NCBI RefSeq assembly: GCF_023065955.2
Contig: NW_026623078.1
Coordinates: 7,388,199 to 7,452,198, forward strand
DNA from: Ursus arctos
Lineage: Eukaryota; Chordata; Mammalia; Carnivora; Ursidae
DNA: 64,000 nt
Direction: 5' to 3'
The position numbers and the translations under genes are program-made. The notes below the pieces were generated by a model. The model saw nothing but the letters and a program-made list of their open reading frames with translations. It did not search any database and was not told where the DNA came from. Below, piece after piece: positions 35,853-45,031 of this stretch. Each line of letters begins with the position of its first letter. Position 1 is the first letter of the stretch.

Positions 35853-36617
35853 TTTTTTAAGTTTAATAACTGAAATCGATTAAAATACATCAAACGTATT
35901 AAAAATCAGTAAATCTACAGTAACAAAAAAAACCGAAAATGTATTGTTTACCACTGCAGGATGCTTGTGAATCAACCAGTTATTTTATTTAGTTTTTTTA
36001 TTTTTTATTTTTTATTGTATTATGTTAGTCACCATACAGTACATTCCTGATTTTTGATGTAAAGTTCGATGATTCATTAGTTGCGTATAATACCCAGTGC
36101 ACCATTCAATACATGCCCTCCTTACTACCCATCACCAGCCTATCCCATTCCCCACCCCCTCCCCTCTGAAGCCCTCAGTTTGTTTCTCAGAGTCCATACT
36201 CTCTCATGCTTCATTCCCGCTTCTGATTACCCCCCTTTCTTTATCCCTTTCTTCCCCTACTAATCTTCCTAGTTCTTATGTACCATAGATGAGAGAAATC
36301 ATATGATAATTGTCTTTCTCTGCTTGACTTATTTCACTCAGACAACAAAAAGGTATAAAAGGTATCCAAATCGGCAAAGAAGAAGTCAAACTGTCTCTCT
36401 TCGCAGATGACATGATACTCTATATGGAAAACCCAAAAGAATCCATCCCCAAACTACTAGAAGTTATAGAGCAATTCAGTAATGTGGTGGGATACAAATT
36501 CAATGCTCAGAAATCAGTTGCATTTCTATACAGGAATAATGAGACTGAAGAAAGAGAAATTAAGGAATCCATCCCATTTACAATAGAACCAAAACCATAC
36601 GTTACCTTGGAATTAAC
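35853..36617 (-). mobile_element. L1-C: short L1 with 5' inversion and apparent 3' transduction
   Basis: Flanked by a 17 bp target duplication TTTACCCAATCATTCTT (35,836-35,852 and 36,618-36,634). Plus-strand order: poly-T at 35,851-35,858; about 135 bp of non-L1 sequence (35,859-35,993); reversed L1 3' UTR (35,994-36,341); then a forward ORF2 RT segment (36,342-36,617, FADD at 36,400-36,411). This is the order expected of twin priming. The non-L1 piece between poly-T and L1 end, with an ATTAAA-type signal on the minus strand near the tail, suggests downstream DNA carried along. Confidence 0.88.
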
Positions 36618-37424
36618 TTTACCCAATCATTCTTGAGCAGGATGGTTCTTAGTTTCCAAGTGTTTGAGTTTCTTCCAAATATTTCCTTGTGGTTGAGTTT
36701 CAGTTTCAAAGCAATGTCATCTGAGAATATGCAGGGAATAATTTCAGTCTTTTGGTATCAGTTGAGACCTGTTTTGTGACTCAGAACATGGTCTATTCTT
36801 GAGAATGTTCCATGGGCATTAGAATAGAATGAGTATTCTTTGGTTCTGGGTTGTAGTGTTCTATATGTATCTATGAGGTCCAACTCATCAAGTATGGCAT
36901 TCAAAGCTCTTGTTTCTTTGTTGATTTTCTGCTTAGGTGCTCTGTCTATTGCTGATAGTGGAGTGTTGAGGTCCCTTACTATTAACGTATTTTTATCTAT
37001 ATATCTCTTTTTTCTGGGTAAGAGTTGGCTTGTGTATCTTGCTGCTCCCCTGTTGGGGTCACATATATTTATAATTGTCATATCCACTTGTTGGATACAT
37101 CCTTTAATAATAATATAGTGTCCTCTGTCTCTCTAACTACAGTCTTTAGTTTAAAATCCAGGGGCGCCTGGGTGGCTCAGTCGTTAAGCGTCTGCCTTCA
37201 GCTCAGGGCGTGATCCTGGTGTTCTGGGATCAAGCCCCGCATCAGGCTCCTCTGCTGGGAGCCTGCTTCTTCCTCTCCCACTCCCCCTGCTTGTGTTCCC
37301 TCTCTGGCTGTCTCTCTCTCTCTGTCAAATGAATAAATAAAATCTTTAAAAAAAAATCTAATCTGTCTGATATGAGAATTGCTACCCCAGCTTTCTTTTG
37401 AGGTCCATTGGCATGAAAAATGGT
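36618..37424 (-). mobile_element. L1-B: endonuclease-coding portion
   Basis: It resumes after L1-C with ACCCAATCATTCTTGAGCAG, runs through endonuclease codons and stops at GCATGAAAAATGGTTTTC (about 37,424), which corresponds to the early endonuclease region. A Can-SINE sits at 37,161-37,350. Confidence 0.88.
37161..37350 (+). mobile_element. Can-SINE, young copy
   Basis: GGGGCGCCTGGGTGGCTCAG, AAGCGTCTGCCTTCAGCTCA, CCTCTGCTGGGAGCCTGCTT and GAATAAATAAAATCTTTAAA. Inserted at a TT|AAAATC site of L1-B, antisense to it. The same L1 site is hit in L1-2. Confidence 0.92.
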
Positions 37425-38245
37425 TTTCTGACTGTGAGTTAAGATGGTGGAGAGTAGGGGACCCCTTTTTCAGCTGGTCCCCAGAGTCAAGCGGGACCTT
37501 GACTGCACATCCACAGATTCAGCCTGAGATGCAGGAAGATACATCTGGATCTCTACAAATGAACATCTCCAGCGATGATTATTGAGGTACAAAGCGGAGA
37601 GCTGTGAGACCTTGCACAGATATTGGAAGATAAAAGGAAGGGGGAGGGAGCCGCCGCATTCAGGCCCCAGGAAGCGGTAGCCACCTGCATCGGGGAGCGG
37701 GCAGACTCGCGGACCAGCACCCGCGAGAGAGCGGACTGAGGTAGCAGACTGAGACTGTGAGCGAGGGAAAGCGCGCGACCAGTCTGAGGGCCGGAGCTTT
37801 GGAGCGCCCACGAGAAACACTGAGACGGTGCTTCAGAGAGCGGGTGCCACTGGTGGCTGGCGGTGTTAGAAACACAAAGGACAGAGATGTGCCGGCCCTG
37901 GAAGTGAGGGCTGGGACACCGGGTGTGGGGCGCACATCCTAGGATGCTTCAGGGTTGAGCAGCACCAACAGAAACAGAGTTAAAGTGGCCAGAACATCAG
38001 TGGAGAACAGTCCGTGATCCCTCTGTTCTGAGACAAAGGCTAAGATTCTGCTACTGCTGCTCTGACTCTCAGAAGAGGCACAGCAAACTGCCAGGGAAAG
38101 CCGCCAGAGAACAAAAGCCTGGAAATACTGGCTCACAGTGTGCCCATCCCCATCACCCCTCGCAGGGGACACGGAGACTCTACCCAAACAGGGTTGCCTG
38201 AGTATCAGTGTGCCAGGTCCCCACCCCAGAAGGCAGGCTGGAATT

Positions 38246-39053
38246 CAGAGTAACAATGGTCAAGATGACTTGAAAAAAGTATTAACGAAAATGTTAATGA
38301 GAACATAGAATCTCTAAGGGTGGGAATGAGAGCGAATCTGGCAGATTAAAAATGCTATGAATCAAATGCAGTCAAAACTAGAGGCACTGATGGCCAGGGT
38401 GAATGAGGCAGAAGAACGTATCAGCAAACTGGAGGATGGGTTAGTAGAAGAGAAAGCTAAGGTAGAAAGTTGGCTTAAAAATATCCAATCTCAAGAATGT
38501 AGGTTACGGGAGATTACTGTCTCAATGAAACGTTCCAATGTCAGAATCATCGGCATCCCCGAGGGGCTGGAGAAAAACAGAGGTCTAGATGAGATATTTG
38601 AACAAATTGTAGCTGAAAACTTCCTTAATCTAGGAAAGGAAACAAGCTTTCATGTCCAAGAGGCAGAGAGGACCCCTCCCAAGCTCAACCATGACAAACC
38701 TACACCATATCACGTCATAGTGCAATTCACAAATATTAAATTCAAGGATACAGTACTGAAAGTGGCCAGGGCAAGGAAATTTCTCACATACCAAGCAAAG
38801 GTATCAGAATTACGTCAGACCTGCCTACATAGACCTGGAATGAAAGAAAGTGTTGGGGAGGGGCATTTTTAAATCTCTTTCAGAGAAAAACATGCAGCCA
38901 AGGATTTTTTATCCAGCAAGGCTGTCATTCAGAATTGATGGAGATATAAAGACCTTCCAGAATAGCCAGTCACTGACCAATTTCATAATCACGAAACCAC
39001 CCTACAGGAGATTTAAGGGAGGTTCTATAAAAGTAAAAAGACCCCAAGAGTGA
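38246..39053 (+). pseudogene. L1-2 ORF1 pseudogene, N-terminus deleted
   Basis: The 5' UTR is fused at about 38,246 to the codons for FRVTMVKM, so the MTRRRN start and about 35 residues are lost. A frame of 171 codons (38,357-38,872) keeps the coiled coil and most of the RRM-like part (RSNVRIIGIPEGLEKNRGLD). The C-terminus continues in another frame (38,850-39,053). Not functional. Confidence 0.85.
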
Positions 39054-39102
39054 TATAGAACAGAAAGTCACAATCTATAGAAACAAAGACTTTACAGGCA
39101 AC

Positions 39103-39702
39103 ATGACATCATTAAAATCATATCTCTCAATAATCAGTCTCAATGTAAATGGCCTAAATGCTCTCATAAAGCACCACAGGGTTGCAGATTGGATAAAAAG
39201 ACATGACCCGTCCACTTGCTGTCTACAAGAGACTCATTTTGAACCTAAAGATACATCCAGACTGAACGTAAAGGGATGGAATACCATCTTTCATGCCAAT
39301 GGACCTCAAAAGAAAGCTGGGGTAGCAATTGTCATATCAGACAGATTGGATTTTATTTTATTTTTTTTTTAAGATTTTATTTATTTATTCGACAGAGATA
39401 GAGACAGCCAGCGAGAGAGGGAACACAAGCAGTGGGAGTGGGAGAGGAAGAAACAGGCTCATAGTGGAAGAGCCTGATGTGGGGCTTGATCCCATAACGC
39501 CAGGATCACGCCCTGAGCCGAAGGCAGACGCTCAACCACTGTGCCACCCAGGCGCCCCGACAGATTGGATTTTAAACTAAAGTCTATAGTTAGAGATACA
39601 GAGGGGCACTATATTATTCTTAAAGGATGTATCCAACAAGTGGATATGACAATTATAAATATATGTGCCCCAAACAGGGGAGCAGCAAGATACACAAGCC
39701 AA
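39103..39702 (+). pseudogene. L1-2 ORF2 pseudogene, endonuclease N-terminus only
   Basis: MTSLKSYLSIISLNVNGLNA is the standard ORF2 start, with the catalytic-site Asn of the APE fold in LNVNGLN. Then CCLQETHFEP (metal-binding Glu), broken by a SINE at 39,356-39,558, and continuing to IINICAPNRGAARYTSQL. About 130 endonuclease residues remain. No RT domain. Confidence 0.88.
39356..39558 (-). mobile_element. Can-SINE, reverse, in L1-2 ORF2
   Basis: A 16 bp target duplication GACAGATTGGATTTTA lies at 39,340-39,355 and 39,559-39,574. T-rich left edge; minus-strand head GGGGCGCCTGGGTGGCACAG at the right edge. Confidence 0.95.
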
Positions 39703-39896
39703 CTTCTTTTTTATGTTTTTTATTATATTATGTTAGTCACCATATAGTACATCCCTGGTTTCTGATGTAAAGTTTGATGATTCATTAGTTGCGTATAATA
39801 CCCAGTGCAACATGCAATACATGCCCTCCTTACTACCCATCACCGGCCTATCCCATTCCCCCACCCCCTTTTCCTCTGAAGCCCTCAGTTTGTTTT
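39703..39896 (-). mobile_element. L1 3' end, reverse, at the satellite border
   Basis: Poly-T, TATATTATGTTAGTCACCAT and so on, to CCCTCAGTTTGTTTT. On its right side neither L1-2 nor a target duplication resumes; satellite starts immediately. Confidence 0.85.
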
Positions 39897-41885
39897 AAAG
39901 CATAAGGAATACACTATCTACAAGTCTTTGTGTTTGCATCTTTCAACCAAATTTTGTTTCATCAAAAGGCTTTTCCTAATGCATGTGTGGAAGCATAATG
40001 AAGTGCAATATACTTAACTCTGAGGAAAAAGTCTGTGTAAAATGAACTTTCAACTAACACCCTGTTTTATGAAGTTAGAAGCATTTTCAAAAGTGTGTGA
40101 GAGAGCAAAGGAATGTTTCACATACTTAACTCTGAAGAACAAGTCTGTAGAATGCACCTTTCAACTAATATCTTGTTTCATGAAGATGGACGAGTATTCA
40201 AATATATGTGTGGAGGCATAGGGAAAGTTCCACAACTTAACTCTAACAATCAACATTCTAGAGAATCCATTTTTCAAGTAACGTTGTTCCTGAAGATAGA
40301 AGCATTTTCAAAAGAATGTGTACAAGCATAAAGGAAGTGCCTTATGCTTAACTCTGAGAAACAAGTCTATGTAGAATGTTTCTTTCAACTTACATCTTGT
40401 TTCATGACATAGAAGCATTTTGAAATGTATGTGTGGAAGCATAAGGAAAGTGCCATATACTTAACTCTAAGAAACAAACTTGCAGAAAGGCAACCTTTCA
40501 ATAACATCTTATTTCCTGGTGATAGCATTTTCAAAAGTATGTAGGGAAGTGTAAGGAAAGTGCCATAGACTTAAGTCTGAGAAACTTGTCTGTGAAAAAT
40601 ACTTGTTTCAACTAGCATCTTGTTTCCTGAACACAGAAGCATTTTCAATTCTATGTGTGGAAGCATAAATCATGTGCATTATACTTAACTGTAAGAAATA
40701 ACACTGTAGACAAAGCATCTTTCAACTAGCATCTTCATTCCTGAAGATAGAAGTATTTTCAAAAATGTATTTCAAAGAAGAAAGCAAATGCCATATATTT
40801 AACTCTTAGAAGCAAGTGTGTGGAGAATGCAACTTTGAACTAACATCTTGTGTCATGAAGAAGCATTTTCAAATATAGGTGAACGTACATAAACTTCTCT
40901 TTGAGAGACAACAATGTAGAGAAACCATCTTTCAACTAACCCATTCTTTCCCGTAGATAGAAGCATTAGCTTAAGGAAAGTACCATATACTTAACTGTAA
41001 GAAACAAGTCTGTGGAGAATGTAACTTTCAACTCACATCTTGATTCATGAAATGGAAGCGTTTTTAAATCTATGTTTGGAAACATAAGGAGAATGTCATA
41101 CACTTAACTGTAGGAAACAAGTCTGTGGAGAATACAACTTTCAACTAACATCTTGTTTAATGAAGATAGAAGGGTTTTGACATGTATGTGTCTAAGCATA
41201 AGGAAAGTGCCAACTACTTAAGTCTAAGAAACAACACTGTAGAGAAATGATTTTTCAACTGATATGTTCTTTCCCGATGACATAAGCATTTTTAAAAGGA
41301 TGTTTGAAAGCATAAGAAAATTTACATATACCTAAATCTGAGAAACAAGTCTGTGCAGAATGCATCTTTCAACTAACATCTTGTTTCATGAAGATAGAAG
41401 CTTTTTCAAACAAATGTGTGGAAGCATTAGGGAAGTACAGTATGCATAACTCTGAGAAATACCACGGTAGAGAAACCATCATTCAACTAACATCTTTTCA
41501 GAAGAGAGGCATTATCAGTGTGTGTGTGAAATCATAAGTGCCATATATTGAACTTTGAGAAACAAGTCTGTGGAGAATGCAACTTTCATCTAATCTTGTT
41601 TTCTGAAGATAGAAGCATTTTCAAACATTTGTGTGCAAGCATAAGTAATGTGCATTATACTTAAGTGTAAGAAAAAATGCTCTAGAGAAATTGTCTTTCA
41701 ACTTAATATCTTATTTCCTGAGGATAGAAGAATTCCCAAAGGTGGGAGCAAAAGCATAAAGAAAGTGACATATACTTTACTCTGAGGAACAACATTGTAG
41801 AAAAACTGTCTTTCACCTAATATCCTTCATTCCTAAAGACAGAAGTGTTTTCAAAAGTGGGTGTCAAAGAAAAAGGAGTAGGTAC
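39897..41885 (+). repeat. Satellite array, about 17 monomers of about 112 bp, two alternating types
   Basis: Monomer landmarks in order: AAGCATAAGGAAAGTGCC, ATATACTTAACTCT, GAGAAACAA, a variable box, CTTTCAACTAACATC, TTGTTTCATGAAGATAGAAG and CATTTTCAAA. The variable box starts at 40,031, 40,143, 40,254, 40,365, 40,478, 40,588, 40,702, 40,815, 40,912, 41,008, 41,121, 41,235, 41,349, 41,463, 41,566, 41,678 and 41,793. Two forms occur, GTCTGTGGAGAATGCAAC (A) and CACTGTAGAGAAACCATC (B). From 40,588 the order is A B A B A A B A B A B B, so a dimer is the basic unit. No CENP-B-box-like motif was noticed. Confidence 0.9.
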
Positions 41886-42900
41886 CTAAACATCTTCTGG
41901 AATCTCACCCTAACCCTAGGTATGGCTCTGGCCTTTCCTGGACCAGAATGCTATATCAGAATAAGTTGGGATTTGAGACAGAAACCTGGAGCAGGAAGAA
42001 TCTGCCAAGAATACACAACAAAACAGTGCAACCTGCAACCACTTGGGTGAGGTTGGAGAGCAAGATTCTAGGGAAACTTGCCCCTCAGCCCCACATGCAT
42101 ATAGTCCTTAGAAGCAAAACATTACACTGAACTTCTCCCTAATGCTCACCCTCCACTCACCCTTTAGGGCAGATTTGGCACTACCATCAAATTGGCCCTT
42201 ACCATCTCCCAGAGTGTAACCCTAACCCTAGCCCTGGCTATGGTCCAGACAGGGCATTAACCATATGTTTGAGGGTACAATGGATTTGGGACACCTGACC
42301 AATGCCAGAGTAATCAGGAAGGAACACAGAAAGAAACTGAGCCATTGCAATGTCTGTGATGTTGCTGGAGAGGATTCTAGCAAAAAAAAAAAATGTAAAT
42401 TCAGCAACAATATGAGAATTTCCCTGAGTCTAAACTGCGAGCCAGAGCCTGACATGGAAGGAAGCCCTCTGCACAACCTTCAGGGTAGGTCTCTGAACTA
42501 CCATTATAACCAAACCCTAGCCCTGGCATTGATGTAGCCCTGACCATGCCTGAACCCTAGTTCTGAGTGCAGGAATGATTTTGGGGACCTGCTTAATCCC
42601 AGAAGAGTCAGGTAGGAACACAGACGGAATTCATGCCACTTAAACCACCAGGATGGCTTGGGGGGCATGCTCCTATCCAAAAACCTAAAACTCAACAACA
42701 GGATTAGCATCCCAAGTCTGAGGGCAGAATATCACCCTAATGCTGTCTCTCAACACAGCCCTTAGGGCTGGTCACCACAGTGCCATCAGGTAAGTGCTTA
42801 ACATTTTCTGGAATCTCACCCTAAATCTAAGCATGGTTTGACTCTTCCTGGCCCAGAATATTATATAAAAATAAAATGGGATTTAGGATGGAAAAGTGGA
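41886..42900 (+). repeat. Second satellite, about 300 bp monomers with CCCTAA motifs
   Basis: The CCCTAACCCTAG motif or its variants occurs at about 41,908, 42,220, 42,510 and 42,819 (steps of about 312, 289 and 310 bp). Other shared landmarks are GGAAGGAACACAGA-like, TCTCTGAACTACCATNA-like and GGGATTT-like segments. The first and fourth units are most alike (AACATCTTCTGGAATCTCAC against AACATTTTCTGGAATCTCAC), so the larger period may be about 911 bp. It ends where L1-3 begins. Confidence 0.8.
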
Positions 42901-43209
42901 AAAGGGGGAGGAGTTAAGATGGTGGAGGAGTAGGCTTCCCCTTTCTCAGCTGGTTACCTGAGTCGAGCTGGATATGTACCAGACCATCCTGAAAACCCAT
43001 GGAATCAGCCTGAGATGCAGGAAGATACATCTGGATCTCTACAAATGAACATCTCCAGTGCTGAGTATTGAGGTATGAAGTGGGGAGCTGTGAATCTGCA
43101 CACAGATATCGGAAGATAAATGGAAGGGGGAGGGAGCCAAGGCATTCGAGTGCCAGGATGTGGTAGCCACCTGCCCTGGGGAGCAGGCTGGACTCGCGGA
43201 CCAGCACCA

Positions 43210-43510
43210 GCAAGAGAGCAGACTGAAACCCTGAGCCTCGGAATGCGTGTGTGACCAGACTGAAATGCGGAGCTCCAGAGCGCTCACTGAAACTAGACTG
43301 AAGCCAGGAGCTCAAGAGCGGGTGCGTGTCCAGACTGACAACCAGATCTCCAGAGTGCTCATTGGAAGCGGACTGATACCAGGAACTTGGGAGCGCGCAT
43401 GCACGCCCTGACTGAAAACAGGACCTCCGGAGCACTCACAGGAACCAGACTGATACTGGGAGCTCGGGAGCGCATGCACGACTAGACTGAAAACAGACAC
43501 TCTGGAGTGC
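43210..43510 (+). repeat. 76 bp tandem units in the L1-3 5' UTR
   Basis: The CCAGACTGA-type anchor (AGACTGA core) occurs at 43,257, 43,332, 43,408 and 43,484 (steps of 75, 76 and 76 bp), each followed by AGCTCGGGAGCGC- or CTCCGGAGCGCTCAC-like CpG-rich sequence. Other L1 copies here hold about one unit. Confidence 0.8.
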
Positions 43511-44055
43511 GCGAGAACCACACAAAACAGAGAGCTCGGGAGCACGAGCAGGAACCGGGGGTGACTGGCGGTGTTAGAAACACAAAGGAAAGAGACGAGC
43601 GGGGCCTGGAAGTGAGGGCCGGGACACCGGCTGTGGGGTGCACAACCCGGGACACCACAGGGTTTTTCACAGCACCAACAGAAACAGAGTTAAAGAGGAC
43701 AAGAGAGCTCGATGGAGAGCGGACTGCAATCTCTCTGTTCTGAGACAGGCTGGGATTTGGCCACTGCTGCTCTGACTCTCAGAAGAGACACAGAAAACCA
43801 CCAGGGAAAGCAGCCAGAGAGCAAAAGCCCGGGAATACCAGCTCACATTGTACCCATCCCCATCCTCCCTTGCAGAGACAGGGAGACTACCAAATGGGGC
43901 TGCCTGAATATCAGCATGGCAGGCCCCTCCCCCAGAAGGCAGGCTGAAAAATGAGAAGCCCACATCCGTAAGGCCCCTATAAAACAAGAGAACACTGCCT
44001 GGGTCCTGGTCAATAATTTGGGCTCTGGACAACCCCGCAACCTCTCCTCATCAGA

Positions 44056-44959
44056 ATGACAAGAAGGAGAAATCCCCCCCAACAAAGAAAAGACAATGAG
44101 TCTGTGGCCTCTGCCACAGAACTAATGGATATGGATATAACCAAATTATCAGAAATGAAGTTCAGAGTAACAATGGTCAAGATGATGTGTAGACTTGAAA
44201 AAAATATTAATGAAAATATTAACAAGAATATAGAATCTCTGAGGGTGGAAATGAGAGCGAATCTGGAAGAAATTAAAAATGCTATGAATCAAATGCAGTC
44301 AAAACTAGACACTCTGACAGCCAGGGTAAATGAGGCAGAAGAATAAATTAGTGAGTTGGAGGATGAGATGGTAGAAGAGAAAGTTAAAACAGAAACTTGG
44401 CTCAAAAAGATTCAATCTCAAGAATGTAGGTTACAGGAGATTACTGACTCAATGAAACGTTCCAATATCAGAATCAACAGCATTACCGAAGGGGTGGAGA
44501 AAGAGAGAGGTCTAGAAGAGATATTTGACAAATTGTAGCAGCAAATTTCCCTAATTTAGCAAAGGAAACAAGCATTCGTGTCCAAGAGGCAGAGAGGACG
44601 CCTCCCAAGTTCAACCATGACAAACCTGCACCACGTCACGTCATAGTGCAATTCGCAAATATTAGATCCAAGGATACAGTATTGAAAACAGCCAGGGTGA
44701 AGAAATTTCTCATGTACAGAGGCAAAAGTGTCAGAATTACGTCAGACCTGTCTACACAGACCAGGAATGAGAGGAAGGGTTGGCAGGGTATTTTCAAAGC
44801 TCTATCCGAGAAAAACATGCAGCCAAGGATCCTTTACCCCCAGCAAGGCTGTCATTCAGAATTGTTGGAGAGATAAGGAACTTCCAGGATCACCAGACCC
44901 TCACCAAATTCGTAACCACAAAACCAGCTCTACAGGAGATATTAAGAGGAGTTCTATAA
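44056..44959 (+). pseudogene. L1-3 ORF1 pseudogene
   Basis: The start MTRRRNPPQQRKDNE matches L1-1. The coiled coil (TLTARVNEAEE) is cut by an in-frame TAA at 44,344. A second piece in the same region continues EMVEEKVKTETWLKKIQ and the RRM-like block (SNIRINSITEGVEKERGLEE), broken again at 44,538. The C-terminus is readable at 44,646-44,876 and stops near 44,957. The element cannot make a full ORF1p. Confidence 0.88.
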
Positions 44960-45031
44960 AAGTAAAAAGGACCCATGAGTGATACAGAACAGAAATTTAC
45001 AATCTATAGAAACAAAGACTTCACAGGCAAC

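Larger units (their letters stand above)
32827..37424 (-). pseudogene. L1-B ORF2 pseudogene, 5'-truncated and interrupted
   Basis: Reverse frames include 33,423-34,070 (C-terminal region), 34,467-35,018 (RT, with intact FADD at 34,515-34,526 and the preceding [20 protein letters not shown] block), 35,015-35,287 ([15 protein letters not shown] motif), 35,262-35,777 (linker) and 36,758-37,087 (endonuclease, DLNTPLSAIDRAPKQ). Pieces are separated by frameshifts and by the L1-C and SINE insertions. The Cys-rich C-terminus ([19 protein letters not shown]) is near 33,185-33,275 on the minus strand. Among the long copies here this one best preserves RT catalytic motifs, but it is not functional. Confidence 0.88.
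37433..39702 (+). mobile_element. L1-2: forward L1, 5' half only
   Basis: It begins with the L1 5' end (GTTAAGATGGTGGAG) head-to-head against truncated L1-B. The 5' UTR runs to about 38,240, where a deletion joins it to the interior of ORF1. ORF2 starts at 39,103 and stops at ACACAAGCCAACTTC (39,702), where a reversed L1 tail begins. The last 60% of a full element is missing. Confidence 0.88.

Noticed and set aside
39897..41885. Possibility that the 112 bp repeats encode a repeat protein or zinc fingers
   Set aside because: The monomer length is not a constant multiple of three, stops occur in all frames, and there is no Cys/His spacing pattern.
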